The notes beneath the pieces were generated by a model, which was given only the letters and a program-made list of their open reading frames with translations, did no database searches and had not been told where the DNA came from. This document shows positions 36,247 through 45,544 of a stretch of DNA of 64,000 bases, in pieces. The stretch is from assembly GCF_007992435.1 (NCBI RefSeq), contig NZ_BKAG01000025.1:29022-93021 (forward strand). The letters run 5' to 3'. The DNA comes from Prosthecobacter gellanilyticus. Lineage in GTDB: Bacteria > Verrucomicrobiota > Verrucomicrobiia > Verrucomicrobiales > Verrucomicrobiaceae. The first letter of the stretch is position 1. Each line of letters begins with the position of its first letter. The position numbers were made by a program, and so were the translations under genes.

Positions 36247-36304
36247 GCGAACGACAGCGGTGTCGCGCTTGAGCGCTTCCCACCGCACTCCACGACGCTT
36301 CGCG
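36247..36304 (+). repeat. REP-C repeat copy
   Basis: A forward copy: ACAGCGGTGTCGCGCTTGAG, then CGCTTCCCACCGCACTCCA and CGACGCTTCGCG. It fills the gap between the DJ-1 gene and the stop of the 36306 gene. It closely matches the reverse complement of 34593-34651 and the window-end copy at 63966. Confidence 0.85.
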
Positions 36305-36305
36305 A

Positions 36306-38660
36306 TTATTCCGGCAGGGAGAGAAGGCGCCTGGCTTCCTGGAGGAGGAAGGTGGTGTTGGTGAAGGGCTCCCAGCTCACGTCGATCCAGCGGAGCTTGC
36401 CTTTGGCATCGATGAGGACGGCGGCGTGGAGGGGCTCGTCTTCAAAGTCATCATAGGCATGGAAGGTTTTGAAGGCAGCCATGGATGGATCACAGAGGAT
36501 GGGGAAGGGTGGCAGCTTCTTGGATGTCATTTGCTCGGTGAGACGTCCGGCGAGGGAGAGCGGCTCACGGGTGATGGCGCAGAGTTTGATGCCGGCTTTC
36601 TCATACTCAGGCGCGGCTTTGGCGAAGTCATTCACCTGCTGCATGCAGTGGGTGCAGGCGGCGCCGAGATAGAAGAGGAGAACATGCGGCTTGTCTTCAA
36701 ACTGGCCGCTGCCGGCGGGTTTGCCTTCCAGGGTCAGGGCTTCCCATTTAGGGGCGTCAGGAGCATGCCAGTAGACGGGGCCGAGCGTGGAGAGTTCCGG
36801 ACGTTTGCCACTGTCTGTGCGGCGAGGGACGGGCGAGCGCCAGTCACCTTCGATCTTGAATGAAGTAGCGAGCTGGTCGAGGCGCTTCTTCAGAGGCAGA
36901 TCATCTTGAAGGGCAAAGGCGAGCTTGCGCACTTCCTCAAAGGTCTTCTTGGCATCGTCGGTCTTGCCGAGCGCCTGCTGCATCTCCGTCTTGGCAGCGA
37001 GACCGGCGAGATCCTGCGGGTAGTTTTTCAGAAGTTCTTCAGCCTTCTTTTTGTCGCCAAGGCGTAGTTGGAGGCTGGCGGTGAGAGGCTTCGGCATTTC
37101 CGTGGCCTTGTTCACGAGATCGGCAGCCGTCTTGTCTTTCGTGAGCACGGCCTGGAGAGCACGCAGTTCGGCGAGCGTGGTGGTGGCGATGTCAGGCTTT
37201 TTGTTACCGCCTTTGGCCCCATCGCCTTTAGGGGCATCGGGTTTGGACGGCTCACCTTTGGCTTTGGCAGGCTCTGCTTTCGCCACTTCGGTTTTTGGAG
37301 CGTCTGCCTTGGCGGCATCAGGTTTCGGTGCGTCTGCCTTGGGGGCTTCGGCGATCTTCTTGGCCGGCTCAGCCTTGGCCTTGGCATCACCCGCCTTGCC
37401 CTTGGATTCTTCAGGCTTCTTGGTCTTGGCCTTCTTCTCCACGGCTTCGAGAGCGGTGATGGTGGTGGCGAGGGATTTCGCATCTTCCTTGGCGAAGAAG
37501 GCGACACCGCGGGCATGCAGGCGGCGTGCCTCATGACTGGTCTGCTGCACTTCGGGGAACAGCGGGCTGGTGGTGACCTTCAGCACTTCGTCCCAGAGCT
37601 CCCATTTGATCAGAGTTTCCAGCAGGCGCGTGCGGCCGTAGCTGGCGCTGGTGCTGTCTTTGTCGAGCGTGTTGTTCGCGGGATGCTGCGGATTCCGGAT
37701 GAGCGCGGTGGCGAGGCCGATGGCATCCTTCGCACGGCCAAGCTCGTTGAAGTTGCGCACCAGCCACTCCTCGTTGTGCGCGTAGTTGTGGATCTGGTCA
37801 GGCTGGATCCAGTTCTGGATCATGTAGGCATGGTCCACACGCGTGCTGGCTTCCTGCTGCCACACGGCATCATCATAACGCTTCAGCTTCGAAAAAGTAT
37901 GACCGGGCATGTGCCACATGTGGGCGATGCCTGGTGCGGCCTGACCATTGGAGGCTGCCGACTTCAGCGCGATGGCGGGCTTGCGGTTATCCCAAAGATG
38001 GATGCGGTAGTGATGCGCGGGATGCTGCGGATTGGCGGCGAACACTTGATCAAGCAGCGCATTCACGGCCTGATAACTGGTGATGGAAGCATCTCCATTC
38101 GCGTGCCAGGTTTTCCAGGCGAGGAAGGCCTTGGCCTCGATGTCATCCGGGTAATCCTGGACGATGGTTTCGAGATCGCGGATGAAGTCGAGCGCGCGCT
38201 GCTTTTTGTCACGCTTGTCGTTCTTGTCCTCCTTGTAGAAGGTTTCCAAGGTGGTGATCCAGAGTTTCTCGCGAGCATCTGCCTTGTCTTTCAGCGCGAC
38301 GGCCTTGCGAACGAACTGCTTCGCGCGGGCCTCGTTGTTCACGTTGGCCATGGCCATGCCCCAGAAGGCCATGGCGCAGTCTTTGTCGATCATGGCCACC
38401 TGGCGGAAGGAGCGCTCCGCCTCATAGTACCAGAAGCCGTGGAGCTGGCCGACGCCTTGATTGAAGAACTCCTGGGCCTGCGGCTTTTGGGAACTGATGG
38501 CAAAGCTGACCTTCCCGCAGCCCGGGATGAGCCTGGCGGCCTGCCGGGGGCCTTCATTGAAGGCGTCTCCATGCACGGAGTGTCCCGGGAGGGGATCAGC
38601 AGCATGGAGGAGAGAGCAGCCCAGGAGGGCAGGAAAGAGCAGGCGGACGGCAGAGGGCAT
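36306..38660 (-). CDS. Secreted TPR-like protein with C-terminal thioredoxin/peroxiredoxin domain
   Basis: 784 residues from the ATG at 38660, which follows a strong Shine-Dalgarno AAAGGAGG and opens a signal peptide (cleavage near L-H-A-A). Residues 40-440 are helical, TPR-like (F-F-N-Q-G-V-G-Q-L-H-G-F-W-Y-Y-E-A-E, A-M-A-F-W-G-M-A-M-A-N). Residues about 450-560 are a low-complexity Ala/Lys/Pro/Asp linker. The last 140 residues form an AhpC/TSA-like thioredoxin fold (H-V-L-L-F-Y-L-G-A-A-C-T-H-C) with a C-x-x-C pair. This suggests a periplasmic redox protein carried on a TPR scaffold. The partner is unknown. Confidence 0.83.
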   Translation of the reverse strand: MPSAVRLLFPALLGCSLLHAADPLPGHSVHGDAFNEGPRQAARLIPGCGKVSFAISSQKPQAQEFFNQGVGQLHGFWYYEAERSFRQVAMIDKDCAMAFWGMAMANVNNEARAKQFVRKAVALKDKADAREKLWITTLETFYKEDKNDKRDKKQRALDFIRDLETIVQDYPDDIEAKAFLAWKTWHANGDASITSYQAVNALLDQVFAANPQHPAHHYRIHLWDNRKPAIALKSAASNGQAAPGIAHMWHMPGHTFSKLKRYDDAVWQQEASTRVDHAYMIQNWIQPDQIHNYAHNEEWLVRNFNELGRAKDAIGLATALIRNPQHPANNTLDKDSTSASYGRTRLLETLIKWELWDEVLKVTTSPLFPEVQQTSHEARRLHARGVAFFAKEDAKSLATTITALEAVEKKAKTKKPEESKGKAGDAKAKAEPAKKIAEAPKADAPKPDAAKADAPKTEVAKAEPAKAKGEPSKPDAPKGDGAKGGNKKPDIATTTLAELRALQAVLTKDKTAADLVNKATEMPKPLTASLQLRLGDKKKAEELLKNYPQDLAGLAAKTEMQQALGKTDDAKKTFEEVRKLAFALQDDLPLKKRLDQLATSFKIEGDWRSPVPRRTDSGKRPELSTLGPVYWHAPDAPKWEALTLEGKPAGSGQFEDKPHVLLFYLGAACTHCMQQVNDFAKAAPEYEKAGIKLCAITREPLSLAGRLTEQMTSKKLPPFPILCDPSMAAFKTFHAYDDFEDEPLHAAVLIDAKGKLRWIDVSWEPFTNTTFLLQEARRLLSLPE

Positions 38661-38910
38661 GGTTGGAGCCTCCTTTAACGTCGGCTGGAGTCGGTTTCTT
38701 GGAACTACCACCCCCGCACGAAAGTGGGGGAGGGTGGCGTGGCACCGCGCCTTCCACACCCCGCCGACTGAAGTGGGTTCACGCTGATGAACGATCCGCC
38801 CAGACATGCGGTAAGAGAGGTTTTTGGACTCCGACCCCAAAAGAATCTGTAACAACAGAGGGCGGCTGCTGTAAAAGCTAGCTGAGTCAGGCACCACCCA
38901 TCCACCAGAC

Positions 38911-40050
38911 ATGAAAATGAATGCTCCCTCGTTGTTTAGCATGGTTCGGCAGTTCCGCGCGTCACTGGTCCCTCTGCTTGTGGGAGGAGCTTTATTTCTA
39001 ACCGCTGGAGTGACGGAGGCTCAAGTGCCTGGAATACTCTCCTATCAGGGGCGTGTCACGGTCAGCGGCTCGCCTTTCAGTGGCAATGGGCAGTTCAAGT
39101 TTGCCTTGGTGAATGCCATCGGTGGCAGCACGTTTTGGAGTCATGATGCCAGCAGCACTGCCGGCAGTGAGCCGACCAGCGCGGTGACGCTCTCCGTGGC
39201 CAACGGCCTGTATTCTGTCTTCCTGGGAGCGAACATGACAGCGATCCCAGCCAGCGTCTTTGACAATTCAGATGTCAGGCTGCGTGTGTGGTTCAATGAT
39301 GGCACCAATGGTTTTCAACTGCTGACTCCTGACCAGCGGATCGCTGCGGCTGGATATGCGATGCGTGCGGATGCCGCGGCGACGGCCCTGAGCGTGCCCG
39401 ACAATGCGATCAGCGCGGCGAAAATCGCCAATGACGCGGTGACGGCAGCGAAAATTCCAGATGGTTCGATCACTCAAGCGAAGCTGGCTTTTGCGGTCGG
39501 CGGGGTGTCCTCGGGTGCCCAGGAGTATGCGACGGCAGGCACCAGCACCTTCACCGTGCCGCCGGGGGTGACGAAAATCATGGTCGAACTCTGGGGCGCA
39601 GGTGCCGGCTTCTCATTGTTCGGGGACGGGGGGAGCGGGGCGTATTCCCGCAAGACCCTGACCGTCACCCCAGGGAGTCAGTGGACAGTGGTGGTGGGTG
39701 CCGGTGGTGCGACCCTTGCCGAAGAAGCTGTGGCCCCAAGCGGTGGCAACACCTCATTCACCAGTGTGTCCACTCCCAGCAACACACTCGTCTCCCAAGG
39801 CGGACGTGGTGCCCCTAACGCGGACGGCCCTCCGGTACCGGCGCAGCCAGATGCCAGTGCCGACATCAAGAGAACCGGTCCTTTGTATGGAGAGGCGGTG
39901 ATTGGCTCGGTGTCTCCGCCGCTTGTCGCAACACCGTCAGAGTTCAGTTCCATGGTCATTCAACGCTTTTTGAGTGCGGGGGCGGCCTCAACTGCGGCCA
40001 TGTTTCCCTCGGAAGCCGGGATGTCGGGATACGTTCTTATTCAATGGTGA
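38911..40050 (+). CDS. Secreted glycine-rich protein, paralogue of the gene at 2890
   Basis: 379 residues with a signal peptide ending near E-A-Q. The mature protein starts V-P-G-I-L-S-Y-Q-G-R-V-T-V, continues with V-W-F-N-D-G-T-N-G and a tail-fibre-like stalk (A-I-S-A-A-K-I-A-N-D-A-V-T-A-A-K-I-P-D-G-S). It then enters the glycine-rich domain (F-T-V-P-P-G-V-T-K-I-M-V-E-L-W-G) and ends G-Y-V-L-I-Q-W. Domain order and termini match the 2890-4047 protein. It is 49 bp upstream of a 1158-residue surface protein on the same strand, so the two probably form one operon and may assemble together. Confidence 0.78.
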   Translation: MKMNAPSLFSMVRQFRASLVPLLVGGALFLTAGVTEAQVPGILSYQGRVTVSGSPFSGNGQFKFALVNAIGGSTFWSHDASSTAGSEPTSAVTLSVANGLYSVFLGANMTAIPASVFDNSDVRLRVWFNDGTNGFQLLTPDQRIAAAGYAMRADAAATALSVPDNAISAAKIANDAVTAAKIPDGSITQAKLAFAVGGVSSGAQEYATAGTSTFTVPPGVTKIMVELWGAGAGFSLFGDGGSGAYSRKTLTVTPGSQWTVVVGAGGATLAEEAVAPSGGNTSFTSVSTPSNTLVSQGGRGAPNADGPPVPAQPDASADIKRTGPLYGEAVIGSVSPPLVATPSEFSSMVIQRFLSAGAASTAAMFPSEAGMSGYVLIQW

Positions 40051-40099
40051 TTACCCGATGGCTATTCACGCTGGTTCGGATAAACCTCAGCCTTGCTCC

Positions 40100-43000
40100 A
40101 TGAAACCTAGTCTTGCCTTTCTGCTGCTGTCACTTGTCGTGGGAAACGTCTCTGCGGGCACCCGAAGCGGAGGTGTTTACGCCGTCACCGCTGATGCTGT
40201 CACAAACGGCGGCGGGCAGTCGGCAGCCGGAGTCTATGCGAATGTCGCCAGCCTGGGTGAAATCGTGGGCAGTCAAAGTGCGGCGAATCCACCGGTGCAG
40301 TCAGATGCTGGCTGGACTTCGCAGGTGGTGGTAAGCGCGGTCGTTTCAGCGCCTGAGATTCAGGTAAGCACCACCAGCATGGGCTTTGGAAACGTGGCAG
40401 TGGGCTCAAACACCAGCCTGAATCTGATCATCAGTAATCTGGGGACGGCGGACCTCACGCTCTCCGCGATGTTGGGGGGGACGCATTCGACCAATTTCTC
40501 ACACAACACCGTGCCAGCGACCGTGGCAGCGGGCGGGCAGGCGACCGTTTCCGTGACCTTCACGCCTTCCGCGGCAGGTCTGCGAAGCGCCACCCTCCAG
40601 ATCACCAGCAATGATGCTAATGAGAGCCCCTTGGTGGTGAACCTGTCAGGAACCGGGGTGCTTCCTGCGACTCCCGCATTCACCAGCGAGCCTGCCAGCC
40701 AGCTCGTGCTGCTCGGCAGTCCTGCGACGTTTAGCGCGACGGCGATCGGGCAGCCAGTGATCACTTACCAATGGCAAAAGGGCACCGCAAAAATCAATGG
40801 AGCGACGTCCAATGAGCTGACCATCCCCGTGACCAAGGCGGCGGATGCGGGTGTCTACAAGGTGGTCGCGAATAATGGAACCGCCAAGAGTTCGGGTGCG
40901 GCTTATCTGGGGCTGGTCACGCCGAACTCAGGACGAGTGGTGGTCAAAACGGGCGGCACGCTGACTCTCAAGTGCACCGTGGCCGCACCGGCTGGAGCGA
41001 AGCCTCTCTATGAATGGCGGCGTGGAGGTCAGCTGGTGGCGAATGGGACGGTGGGCACCTCCGTCACCACCGGCGCCAGCGCGGCAAGTCTGAGCATCAC
41101 GAAGGTGGACGATGTTCACGAGGGTGACTACACCTGTGTTGTCAGACTGGAAGTGGGCGGTGTGGTGGTGGCTACCATGAGCAACGGCAACGGTGATGTG
41201 AACGTGCAGGTGGTGAATGCGGTGCCGGTCGTGGCGGTGCTTCCTCCTGCCACCGTGTCTGTCAGCGAGTGGATCGACATACCCATCGTTGCTTCCAATT
41301 TTCCGACGGGTTTCATTGCCACAGGATTGCCTCCAGGCCTGAAGCTGGACCCCAAGACGGGCCACATCACCGGTCGGCCGACGGTGGCAAGCAAGCGCAA
41401 TACGCAGAACACGGCCTACCTGCCTAATCTCATCACGCTCAAAGCCTCCAATCCCGCGGGCACGGGACCTGGGCAGGAGTTTTCCATGACCGTTGAGGCG
41501 CTGGACCCAAGCTACATCGGCACTTTCAACGGGATTGTGGCACGGTCAGGGGCTTCAAACTTTGGTCTCGGCGGTCATGTGCAGATCACCGTGAATCCGA
41601 CCGGCACGGTTTCAGGTTCGGCCACGCTGGCGGGGCAGAAACACAGTGTGGCGGGAGTGCTGGATATCTCCGTGGGTAATGAGCCGACGGCGGATCTCGT
41701 CATCAAGCGCACGCCGCCAGCGCTGGGTGACCTGCTGATGGACATCAACATCAACTTTGGCAGCGGCCTCATGCAGGGCCGTATCATCGAGCCACGCTTT
41801 GAGCAGGTGCTGGGGGAGATCGCGATTGGCGATCCGGAGGAGCCGGGCCTGGTGGACGGAGACTTTGGGGACGTTCGCTTCAATGGTCCCAAGGGCATCG
41901 CCATCCTGCCGTCCGGCTCGGGTTACATCGCAGACACGGGCAATCATGTGATCCGCTTTGTGGAAGGCGATCTAGGGACAGTGGCCACGTTTGCCGGAAA
42001 CCCCACGCCGGGCTCAACGGATGCCACGGGCACGGCGGCGAGCTTTAACGGACCTGAAGGCCTGGCGCTGGATGCGCAGGGCAACCTGTATGTGGCGGAC
42101 ACGGGCAATTCCGTCATCCGCAAGATCACTCCGCTGGGAGTGGTCAGCACCTTCGCCGGGACGGCGGGGCAGCTGGGCAGTGCGAATGGCACCGGCGCGG
42201 CAGCCCGGTTTAGCGCGCCTTGCGCGTTGTGCTTTGATCCGGCTTGGAACCTGTATGTCGCGGATCGTGGCAATCATCTCATCCGCAAGATCACCCCGGC
42301 CGGTGTGGTGACGACGCTGGCCGGCAAGGCGAGCGTGGGCGCGCACAAGGACGGCAGCGGCATAAACGCGGTGTTTCACCAGCCCAGCGGCATCACCTAT
42401 GATCCGGTGCTGAAGGCATTGTTTGTGGCAGACACGGTGAACCGCGTCGTGCGCAAGGTCACTCTCACGGGCGCGGTCACGACCTATGCCGGGTCTCCTG
42501 GCGTGGATGGTTTTTCAGAAGGACTCTTTGCCAACACGCGCTTCATCGAGCCTGTCGGCATCACCAGTTTGGGGGACGGGAGGCTCGTGGTGCTGGACAT
42601 CCTTTTGGTTCAGCTGAATCCCAACGGCACGGCCTGCACAGTGTCCGCGAGGCTTGATGAGGTGAACTTTCAGGATCATCCAGTGGCTGCGGTGCTGGAC
42701 CCGGTTGAGGGGACCTTCATCACGGTACATGACCGTCTGAATGCCGTCTGCAGTTATGATGCAGATGCTCCGGCGACCGATGCGATCTTTGAGGCGAGGC
42801 GCAATCCATGGACGGCCACGAACATGGTGCCGGGGGGGGAGCAGGGGCTGTACAATGCCGTCATGCAAACCACGGTGCCTGGAAACGACATCGATTTCCC
42901 CCTGGGAGAAGGCTATCTCCAGGTGGCGATCAGCAAGACGGGCGTGGCCACCTGGGCGGGGAAGGCGGCAGATGGCAGCACCATCACGTTCAGCACTTCC

Positions 43001-43576
43001 ATGGCTGAGAACCGCAGCATCCCGCTGCATGCGAGCCTTTACAAAAACACCGGCAGTCTGCAGGGAGAGTGCTTCATCAACAACACGACCTTCGACATTG
43101 TGAGCGACATCACGCCGGCCTTTGACTGGTACAAGATCCCGCAGCCGCTGGCGAGCACGGACCGCTCCTACAAGAGCGGCTTCCTGCTCCACTCCCTGGA
43201 GGTGACGGGAGGCAAATATGTGCCTAACAATCTGCATGACTACCTGGAGCTGCCTGACGGCACTGCCGCGATGGACTTGTTTTTTGTCGAATCCCAGATC
43301 AACGCGTTTTCCCAGGAGTTCACCATGGCGGAACCGAACGGCGTGATCGTGCCGGCCAATGCGAAGAGCCTGACGATGAAGATCGATCCGAAGACGGGCA
43401 TCTTCAGCGGCAGTTTCAAAGATGGCAGCCCGGCGATCACGGTGCCGTTTGCGGGGATCCTCATCAACTATGAGGCGGGTAACACACGTCGCGGGTTCGG
43501 GCATTACCTGATCCCTGAGACGACGGATCCGAAGTCTCTCATCCGCTCCTGGCGGGTGGGTTTGGACCGGGACTGA
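40100..43576 (+). CDS. Large secreted multidomain protein: ASH/choice-of-anchor, Ig-like and NHL repeats
   Basis: 1158 residues from the ATG at 40100, which opens a clear signal peptide ending V-S-A-G; starts at 39974 or 40058 are less likely. Residues about 85-190 are an ASH-type (choice-of-anchor D) domain with M-G-F-G-N-V-A-V-G-S. Two Ig-like domains follow (Y-Q-W-Q-K-G, Y-E-W-R-R-G), then a He-PIG repeat with G-L-P-P-G-L-K-L-D. At about 471 starts the domain shared with the riboswitch-controlled protein (G-T-F-N-G-I-V-A-R-S-G). Four NHL repeats (about 595-810; I-A-D-T-G-N-H-V-I-R, V-A-D-T-G-N-S-V-I-R) form a propeller. The last 300 residues are unknown. A surface adhesion or assembly role is likely. 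Confidence 0.85.
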   Translation: MKPSLAFLLLSLVVGNVSAGTRSGGVYAVTADAVTNGGGQSAAGVYANVASLGEIVGSQSAANPPVQSDAGWTSQVVVSAVVSAPEIQVSTTSMGFGNVAVGSNTSLNLIISNLGTADLTLSAMLGGTHSTNFSHNTVPATVAAGGQATVSVTFTPSAAGLRSATLQITSNDANESPLVVNLSGTGVLPATPAFTSEPASQLVLLGSPATFSATAIGQPVITYQWQKGTAKINGATSNELTIPVTKAADAGVYKVVANNGTAKSSGAAYLGLVTPNSGRVVVKTGGTLTLKCTVAAPAGAKPLYEWRRGGQLVANGTVGTSVTTGASAASLSITKVDDVHEGDYTCVVRLEVGGVVVATMSNGNGDVNVQVVNAVPVVAVLPPATVSVSEWIDIPIVASNFPTGFIATGLPPGLKLDPKTGHITGRPTVASKRNTQNTAYLPNLITLKASNPAGTGPGQEFSMTVEALDPSYIGTFNGIVARSGASNFGLGGHVQITVNPTGTVSGSATLAGQKHSVAGVLDISVGNEPTADLVIKRTPPALGDLLMDININFGSGLMQGRIIEPRFEQVLGEIAIGDPEEPGLVDGDFGDVRFNGPKGIAILPSGSGYIADTGNHVIRFVEGDLGTVATFAGNPTPGSTDATGTAASFNGPEGLALDAQGNLYVADTGNSVIRKITPLGVVSTFAGTAGQLGSANGTGAAARFSAPCALCFDPAWNLYVADRGNHLIRKITPAGVVTTLAGKASVGAHKDGSGINAVFHQPSGITYDPVLKALFVADTVNRVVRKVTLTGAVTTYAGSPGVDGFSEGLFANTRFIEPVGITSLGDGRLVVLDILLVQLNPNGTACTVSARLDEVNFQDHPVAAVLDPVEGTFITVHDRLNAVCSYDADAPATDAIFEARRNPWTATNMVPGGEQGLYNAVMQTTVPGNDIDFPLGEGYLQVAISKTGVATWAGKAADGSTITFSTSMAENRSIPLHASLYKNTGSLQGECFINNTTFDIVSDITPAFDWYKIPQPLASTDRSYKSGFLLHSLEVTGGKYVPNNLHDYLELPDGTAAMDLFFVESQINAFSQEFTMAEPNGVIVPANAKSLTMKIDPKTGIFSGSFKDGSPAITVPFAGILINYEAGNTRRGFGHYLIPETTDPKSLIRSWRVGLDRD

Positions 43577-43673
43577 GTGTGCATGGGGCGCGCTTTCAGC
43601 GCTTGGCGCAGTGTGGTTCGCGGAGCCTAGGGCTGGACGCCCTAGGCTGGTATGGGGCGCGCCCTTGGCGCTT
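43577..43673 (+). repeat. REP-B repeat, copy 1
   Basis: About 97 bp with three short hairpins: GCGC-TTTCA-GCGC, CCTAGGGC-TGGAC-GCCCTAGG, and GCGCCC-TT-GGCGC. It starts immediately after the stop codon of the 40100 gene. Near-identical copies in the same orientation are at 58082-58178 and 63761-63860. Confidence 0.88.
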
Positions 43674-43699
43674 TAGAAGCACATGGATCCCCGCCTTTC

Positions 43700-44560
43700 T
43701 CAAGGCTGCTTTTCCTGCACGCGGAACTGCGTGGGGGTGAGCTTGGTCATTTTCTTGAAGTCCTTGCTGAAGAAGAACTGGTCGCTGTAACCGACCTGAC
43801 GGGCGACTTCCTTGATGGGGTCGTCACTCTCGATGAGGCGGTGCTTCGCCTGGTTGATGCGCTCGCGGCGGAGCCAGTCGATGGGGCTGGTGCCGATGCA
43901 GGATTTGAAGAGGCGGCTGAAGTGGCTCTCACTCATGCCAGAGAGAGCCGCCAGATCTGACACGCGGATGGCGGTGTGGAAATAGAGGCGCATCTTCTCC
44001 AGCGACTTCTGAACGGGCAGGGGAAGCTCGGGCCGGATCTCATCAGCATCTGACAGCCGGGCCTCAAAGGCGAGGGCAATGATGGCGGTGACGGCGGCAT
44101 TCACCAGCGCGGCATCACTGGGGCGCGTGCCGGACATGTGGTGGAAGGCGCGCTCGAACTCCTGCACAGCGGCTCGGGTGTTGAAGTTCTTGATCACTGG
44201 CTGGGAGCGGATCTCCAGCAGGTTGGCCACGCGATCAAGCGGGCGGCCTTCGACACGGATCCAGTACAGTTCCCAGGGCTCCTTGGCGATGGCGCCATAG
44301 GTGTGAGGATGATGACAGTTCACCCAAAGAAGCTCATCGGGACCGATCTCATGGCGCTTGCCAGCGACCTGTGCCCAGCCACGGCCTGCCAGACACAGGA
44401 TGAGCTCATGCCCAGGATAAGTTTCCCGCTGGATGCGGTGCTCATGACCTGCTCTCAGATGCCCTGCGCGCACGACGGAATAAAACAAGTCACGCTGCCA
44501 GTCCGCAGGAGTGGCGTAGAGATTCTGGAAAAAGACTGTCTCTTGGAAGAGGTCACTCAT
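43700..44560 (-). CDS. AraC-family transcriptional regulator with cupin sensor
   Basis: 286 residues from the ATG at 44560. The N-terminal half is a cupin-type AraC ligand-binding domain (G-H-E-L-I-L-C-L-A-G-R-G-W, then L-L-W-V-N-C-H-H-P-H). The C-terminal 100 residues carry two helix-turn-helix motifs: I-R-V-S-D-L-A-A-L-S-G-M-S-E-S-H-F-S-R-L-F-K and I-K-E-V-A-R-Q-V-G-Y-S-D-Q-F-F-F-S-K-D-F-K. Such proteins commonly activate sugar or stress genes when their ligand is bound. The target is not evident: neighbours are a small secreted protein and the large surface gene. Confidence 0.94.
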   Translation of the reverse strand: MSDLFQETVFFQNLYATPADWQRDLFYSVVRAGHLRAGHEHRIQRETYPGHELILCLAGRGWAQVAGKRHEIGPDELLWVNCHHPHTYGAIAKEPWELYWIRVEGRPLDRVANLLEIRSQPVIKNFNTRAAVQEFERAFHHMSGTRPSDAALVNAAVTAIIALAFEARLSDADEIRPELPLPVQKSLEKMRLYFHTAIRVSDLAALSGMSESHFSRLFKSCIGTSPIDWLRRERINQAKHRLIESDDPIKEVARQVGYSDQFFFSKDFKKMTKLTPTQFRVQEKQP

Positions 44561-44831
44561 GGCAGAATAAACCATACGTCGGCAGGGCCGGAGATGTCGA
44601 GGGGAATTCGCCGGTCTGAATCGAAGGGGGCAACGGTGAGCTGGCGAGGCGGATGTATACGTGTGCCGCTGTGCAAACCTAGCTGTTCGCAGCTGTTGTC
44701 GGGGGGATTGAGTGCGCTGCAGAATGCGACGATGCCTGTTTTATAGTCTTGCTCCCGTTTGAGGAACTCATCTAAATAAAGATCCACCGTGATTGGCTCA
44801 ACCTCTCGAACACTCCTCCGCTGACTCATCC

Positions 44832-45299
44832 ATGAAACTGACACTCGTCCTTCTCGCTGTCTTCGCCACCTTTGCCGCCCTCGACTCCACTCATGCTGCT
44901 GATGCTAAGAAGGCAGCCTCCGCCGAAGCACCGAAAGCTGCTCCGAAGAAAGGTGAGGCCAAAGCCAAGCAGGACACTTATCCCCTCTATGGCAAGGTGG
45001 TCGCCATCACCTCGCGCACGCTGACCATCGTGCGGAGTGACGCGGCGGATGCTCCTGAGGTGAAGTTCACCGTCAATGCCAGCACCGAGTATGTGGATGA
45101 AGAGAAGCCGGTGACCATTGAGGCCGTGAAGGTCGGTTCCTGGGTGGGTGGCTCGATCAAGAAGGCCGAGGGCGATGGCAATGACACGGTGCTGAAGCTG
45201 AATGTCGGCGCGAAGCAGCGAGTGGCCAAGAAAGGCACGGCGAAGGCCCCCAAGAAGAAGGCCGAAGCCAAGACGGACGCCAAGAAGAAGGCTGAATAA
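44832..45299 (+). CDS. Small secreted Ala/Lys-rich protein, unknown function
   Basis: 155 residues from the ATG at 44832 at the start of a signal peptide (cleavage near T-H-A-A-D). The middle 80 residues look like a small beta-barrel (Y-G-K-V-V-A-I-T-S-R-T-L-T-I-V, V-K-F-T-V-N-A-S-T-E-Y, G-S-W-V-G-G-S-I). This resembles OB-like domains of secreted proteins. Both flanks are low-complexity Ala/Lys/Pro, the C-terminal one strongly basic, which could bind acidic polymers or DNA. The gene has its own terminator at 45345. Confidence 0.78.
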   Translation: MKLTLVLLAVFATFAALDSTHAADAKKAASAEAPKAAPKKGEAKAKQDTYPLYGKVVAITSRTLTIVRSDAADAPEVKFTVNASTEYVDEEKPVTIEAVKVGSWVGGSIKKAEGDGNDTVLKLNVGAKQRVAKKGTAKAPKKKAEAKTDAKKKAE

Positions 45300-45344
45300 G
45301 CTCCGGAGGCTGGAAACGGCCCATCCAACTGAATTTAAAAACCA

Positions 45345-45374
45345 AGCGGCGTGGGCATGCTCACGCCGCTTTTC
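45345..45374 (+). terminator. Rho-independent terminator
   Basis: The 9-bp perfect stem AGCGGCGTG/CACGCCGCT (45345-45353, 45362-45370) is followed by TTTTC. It ends the gene that stops at 45299. The 170 bases after it are AT-rich (about 45430-45540) and probably hold the promoter of the next gene. Confidence 0.9.
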
Positions 45375-45544
45375 TGTGCCTGGGATGAGTGCGTGATGTC
45401 TCGCTGCCCGGGGCTGGAAGCGCTGAGATAGTTAAAATACTTGAGACACTAATTTTACTTAATTTTGAATAAAACTGAACAATTCACTTGGACTGAGTTC
45501 TGGATGAGGGTATTTTTTGTGGTAATTATATAACCTGCTGCCGC

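Noticed and set aside
37201..37440. DNA tandem repeat in the TPR-redoxin gene
   Set aside because: Repetition is at the protein level (Ala/Lys/Pro/Asp linker) without a constant DNA period.
37068..38678. 536-codon plus-strand open frame
   Set aside because: It is the antisense of the TPR-redoxin gene, has no family match, and has biased composition typical of GC-rich shadow frames.
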